Shown here piece by piece: positions 62,555 to 64,000 of a stretch of 64,000 bases of DNA. Numbering within the stretch: position 1 is the stretch's first letter; every line of letters begins with the position of its first letter. The notes beneath the pieces are model-generated. The model searched no databases, had not been told where the DNA came from, and saw only the letters and a program-made list of their open reading frames with translations. Source of the DNA: DASXQK01 sp963724385 (GTDB lineage Bacteria > Pseudomonadota > Alphaproteobacteria > Dongiales > Dongiaceae); the NCBI GenBank assembly GCA_963724385.1, contig CAVRUJ010000001.1, positions 2,666,001 to 2,730,000 on the forward strand, written 5' to 3'. The position numbers and the translations under genes are program-made.

Positions 62555-63508
62555 TTACTCGCCGGTCTTCTTCTTCAGCACTTCCGCCGCGTCGGCAATC
62601 GTATGCAGGTCGCTCGGGATCACGACCCATTTCGGCCAGTCCTTCTTGCCGGCCAAGTATGCCTTGACGACGCCGTAGATGTCCGGGCCGATGTCGGAGC
62701 GAAGCTCGACGGAGGCATTTGCGTCTCCGGCAAGCATCGCCCTGAAGATGTCGGGAACGCCGTCCACCGAGACTGTCAGGATGTCCTTGCCCGGGCGCAG
62801 GCCGGCTTCCTTCATCGCCTGGATGGCGCCGAGCAACATGTTGTCGTTATGCGACCAAACCGCGCTGATGCCCTTCAGTCCGTCGGTGGCCTTGATGAAG
62901 CTTTCCATCACTTCCTTGCCGCCCTGGGTCGTGAAGTCGCCGCTCTGCGACTTCACGATCTTGATCAGCGGAAACAGCGCCATCACCGCATCGAAGCCCT
63001 TCTTGCGTTCGATAGCGGGGGCGGAACCCACGGTGCCCTGCAACTCGACGATGTTGCCTCGACCCTTCAAGGCTTGCGCCAGCCAGGCGCCGGCAAGGCG
63101 GCCTTCCAGGTTGAAGTCGGCCGAGACGCGCGTCACGTAGAGCGATTTGTCTTGCGTGTCGACGTCGCGATCGACAAGGAATACGGGGATGTTTGCGTCC
63201 TTCGCCTCTTTCAGCACCTGATCCCATCCGGTGACAACCACCGGCGCGATGATGATTGCGTCCACCCTTTGGGCGATGAATGACCGCACCGCCTTCAGCT
63301 GGTCTTCTTCCTTCTGATTGGCATCGGAGAACTTAAGGTTTATCCCTTCTTTCTGGGCCTCGTCCTGCATGTTCTTGGAGAACGCCGTACGCCAATCGCT
63401 TTCATGGCCGACTTGCGAGAAGCCTATGGTTTGAGCCGAAGCGGCATGCGCCGCAAGCACCATCCACAGCCCGGCAATGGCTCCACCAATCCACTTTGTG
63501 TGCTGCAT
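62555..63508 (-). CDS. ytfQ: Sugar ABC transporter substrate-binding protein (YtfQ-like)
   Basis: A 317-residue periplasmic binding protein of the RbsB/YtfQ family. A signal peptide ends about AHAASAQ; the mature start QTIGFSQVGHESDWRTAFSK and KFSDANQKEEDQLKAVRSFI are highly like YtfQ, which binds galactofuranose. ISAVWSHNDNMLLGAIQAMK and TVSVDGVPDIFRAMLAGDAN are further matches. The ATG at 63508 has a strong GGGAGG site. It leads the ytfQ-ytfR-ytfT-yjfF unit. An upstream in-frame ATG would add nine residues and is unlikely. Confidence 0.92.
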   Translation of the reverse strand: MQHTKWIGGAIAGLWMVLAAHAASAQTIGFSQVGHESDWRTAFSKNMQDEAQKEGINLKFSDANQKEEDQLKAVRSFIAQRVDAIIIAPVVVTGWDQVLKEAKDANIPVFLVDRDVDTQDKSLYVTRVSADFNLEGRLAGAWLAQALKGRGNIVELQGTVGSAPAIERKKGFDAVMALFPLIKIVKSQSGDFTTQGGKEVMESFIKATDGLKGISAVWSHNDNMLLGAIQAMKEAGLRPGKDILTVSVDGVPDIFRAMLAGDANASVELRSDIGPDIYGVVKAYLAGKKDWPKWVVIPSDLHTIADAAEVLKKKTGE

Positions 63509-63720
63509 AATTCCCTCCCAAAGGTTCATCATCATGATCAGCTAGCGTCGCTCTTGCGCAGACACACGCGCGCAACTTTAGGTCCGTTCGGGCCCCGACC
63601 TTCTGCGCTGATACCCTATGTCCAGTCGTATAAGCGCAACCTGCGGCTGTCAGCCCCCGTCAAACTGTATAATTGAAATAAGTACCCTGACTTGTTGCCA
63701 GTGGGTTTGATCTGCATCAA
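63509..63720. promoter_or_regulatory. Gene-free region upstream of the Ytf-type operon
   Basis: This region must contain the ytf promoter on the minus strand. It is less GC-rich near 63660-63700. It ends with a perfect FNR/FixK-type palindrome (63707-63720), about 200 bp from the ytfQ start. No catabolite or LacI-type operator was recognised. Confidence 0.4.
63707..63720. promoter_or_regulatory. Perfect FNR/FixK-type site (anaerobox)
   Basis: TTGATCTGCATCAA matches the FNR/ANR/FixK consensus TTGAT-N4-ATCAA at all ten fixed positions. The nearest genes are ytfQ (start about 200 bp away, opposite strand) and the IS5 remnant on the plus strand, so its natural target may have been lost or lie outside the window. 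Confidence 0.55.
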
Positions 63721-63893
63721 GGAACCTCTGCAAAAGGCATCGATGAGACCATCCGGCTGTGATTCTTAGGATGGCGACGATGTGAAGCACAGGGGTTGCG
63801 TCGATGAAGCAGATGACATTGGCGACCGCCTGTTTTGAGCGCTATGGCAGGACGCTACGCCGACCAGATCGCCGGCCTCAAGCACCTCATTAG
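63721..63893 (+). pseudogene. IS5-family element remnant (transposase N-terminus)
   Basis: The left part reads GGAACCTCTGCAAAAGGC, like the terminal repeat of IS5-family elements. An ATG at 63804 begins MKQMTLATACFERYGRTLRR, matching the N-terminus of an IS5-group transposase (MKQ.T.A.A.FER.GK.TRR). The homology ends after about 20 codons and the frame stops at 63893. Only this stub is left; the rest of the element is missing. Confidence 0.6.
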
Positions 63894-63907
63894 CGTGAAG
63901 GCTCGGC

Positions 63908-64000
63908 CTAGGCAGTCACCGGAAAGCCAGCCCTCGCAGCTTCCAGAATCGCCCTGTAGTGGTCGAGCCCGGGCGTTTTCTGCCCAGGCACCTTCGCCAA
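63908..64000 (-). CDS. C-terminal end of an unidentified gene running off the window
   Basis: On the minus strand the last 30 codons read LAKVPGQKTPGLDHYRAILE, then AARAGFPVTA before TAG at 63910-63908. Codon use is GC-rich and protein-like, so this is probably the end of a real gene that starts beyond the window. I do not recognise the family from so short a piece. Confidence 0.45.
   Translation of the reverse strand: MAKVPGQKTPGLDHYRAILEAARAGFPVTA

Overview
The window is 64 kb of high-GC DNA that reads like an alphaproteobacterial chromosome, most simply a Rhodospirillales-type genome. The evidence is the order ppiD-trpE / trpG-trpD-trpC-moaC-moeA, a soxBDAG sarcosine oxidase operon beside a GlxA/GbdR-type regulator, a DgcB plus split-ETF demethylation module, and a ligase-associated helicase/PdeM pair. 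Taxonomy is inference only. Overlapping ATGA, GTGA and TTGA junctions are common, and GTG and TTG starts are frequent.

Layout. 1-7.7 kb: end of a PpiD-like chaperone, tryptophan synthesis (with a reversed divergent polysaccharide deacetylase between trpE and trpG) and molybdopterin genes. 7.7-11.2 kb: CBS protein, an HD-fold diiron-oxygenase-like protein, an acyltransferase and a GlxA-family regulator. 11.5-16.7 kb: soxBDAG. 16.8-17.7 kb: a c-type cytochrome gene followed by two gene fragments joined at an apparent deletion scar. 17.7-23.5 kb: CDF transporter, DUF3303, a CoA-binding/MetY gene fusion, TMEM175-like channel, LysE exporter, MttB-superfamily methyltransferase. 23.8-26.3 kb: three tandem secreted paralogs of unknown function. 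26.3-36.4 kb: Lrp regulator with EamA exporter, dimethylglycine dehydrogenase, amidohydrolase, and a polyamine-type ABC transporter. 36.4-42.3 kb: PAS histidine kinase with a small membrane-anchored protein, then dgcB-etfA-etfB. 42.3-45.7 kb: a visibly lower-GC island (RusA-like protein, small basic protein, IS1595 transposase, zinc ribbon, membrane protein, IS5 fragment) bounded by a 13-bp direct repeat. 45.7-52.9 kb: bmt, HxlR regulator, DUF488, cysteine-synthase-like enzyme, HAD phosphatase, betA, MFS transporter. 53-58 kb: HIT protein, Lhr-type helicase, PdeM, zinc-binding protein and Zur. 58.3-63.5 kb: a Ytf-type sugar ABC transporter with a truncated class II aldolase. 63.7-64 kb: an IS5 remnant beside a perfect FNR/FixK-type palindrome, and the end of an unidentified gene.

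How the genes work together. The window's theme is stepwise removal of methyl groups from choline-derived compounds: BetA (choline to betaine aldehyde), Bmt (betaine to dimethylglycine), DMGDH and the DgcB-ETF electron chain (dimethylglycine to sarcosine), and SoxBDAG (sarcosine to glycine), with a GbdR-like regulator next to sox and an MttB-superfamily methyltransferase and a PhnZ/TmpB-like HD oxygenase as possible extra entry points. The genes are scattered over about 40 kb rather than in one operon. The island sits exactly between dgcB-etfA-etfB and bmt and may have split an older operon.

No rRNA, tRNA or CRISPR array was recognised. Several decayed pieces (DHC cytochrome, GlsB/YeaQ, class II aldolase, two IS5 fragments) show local gene loss.
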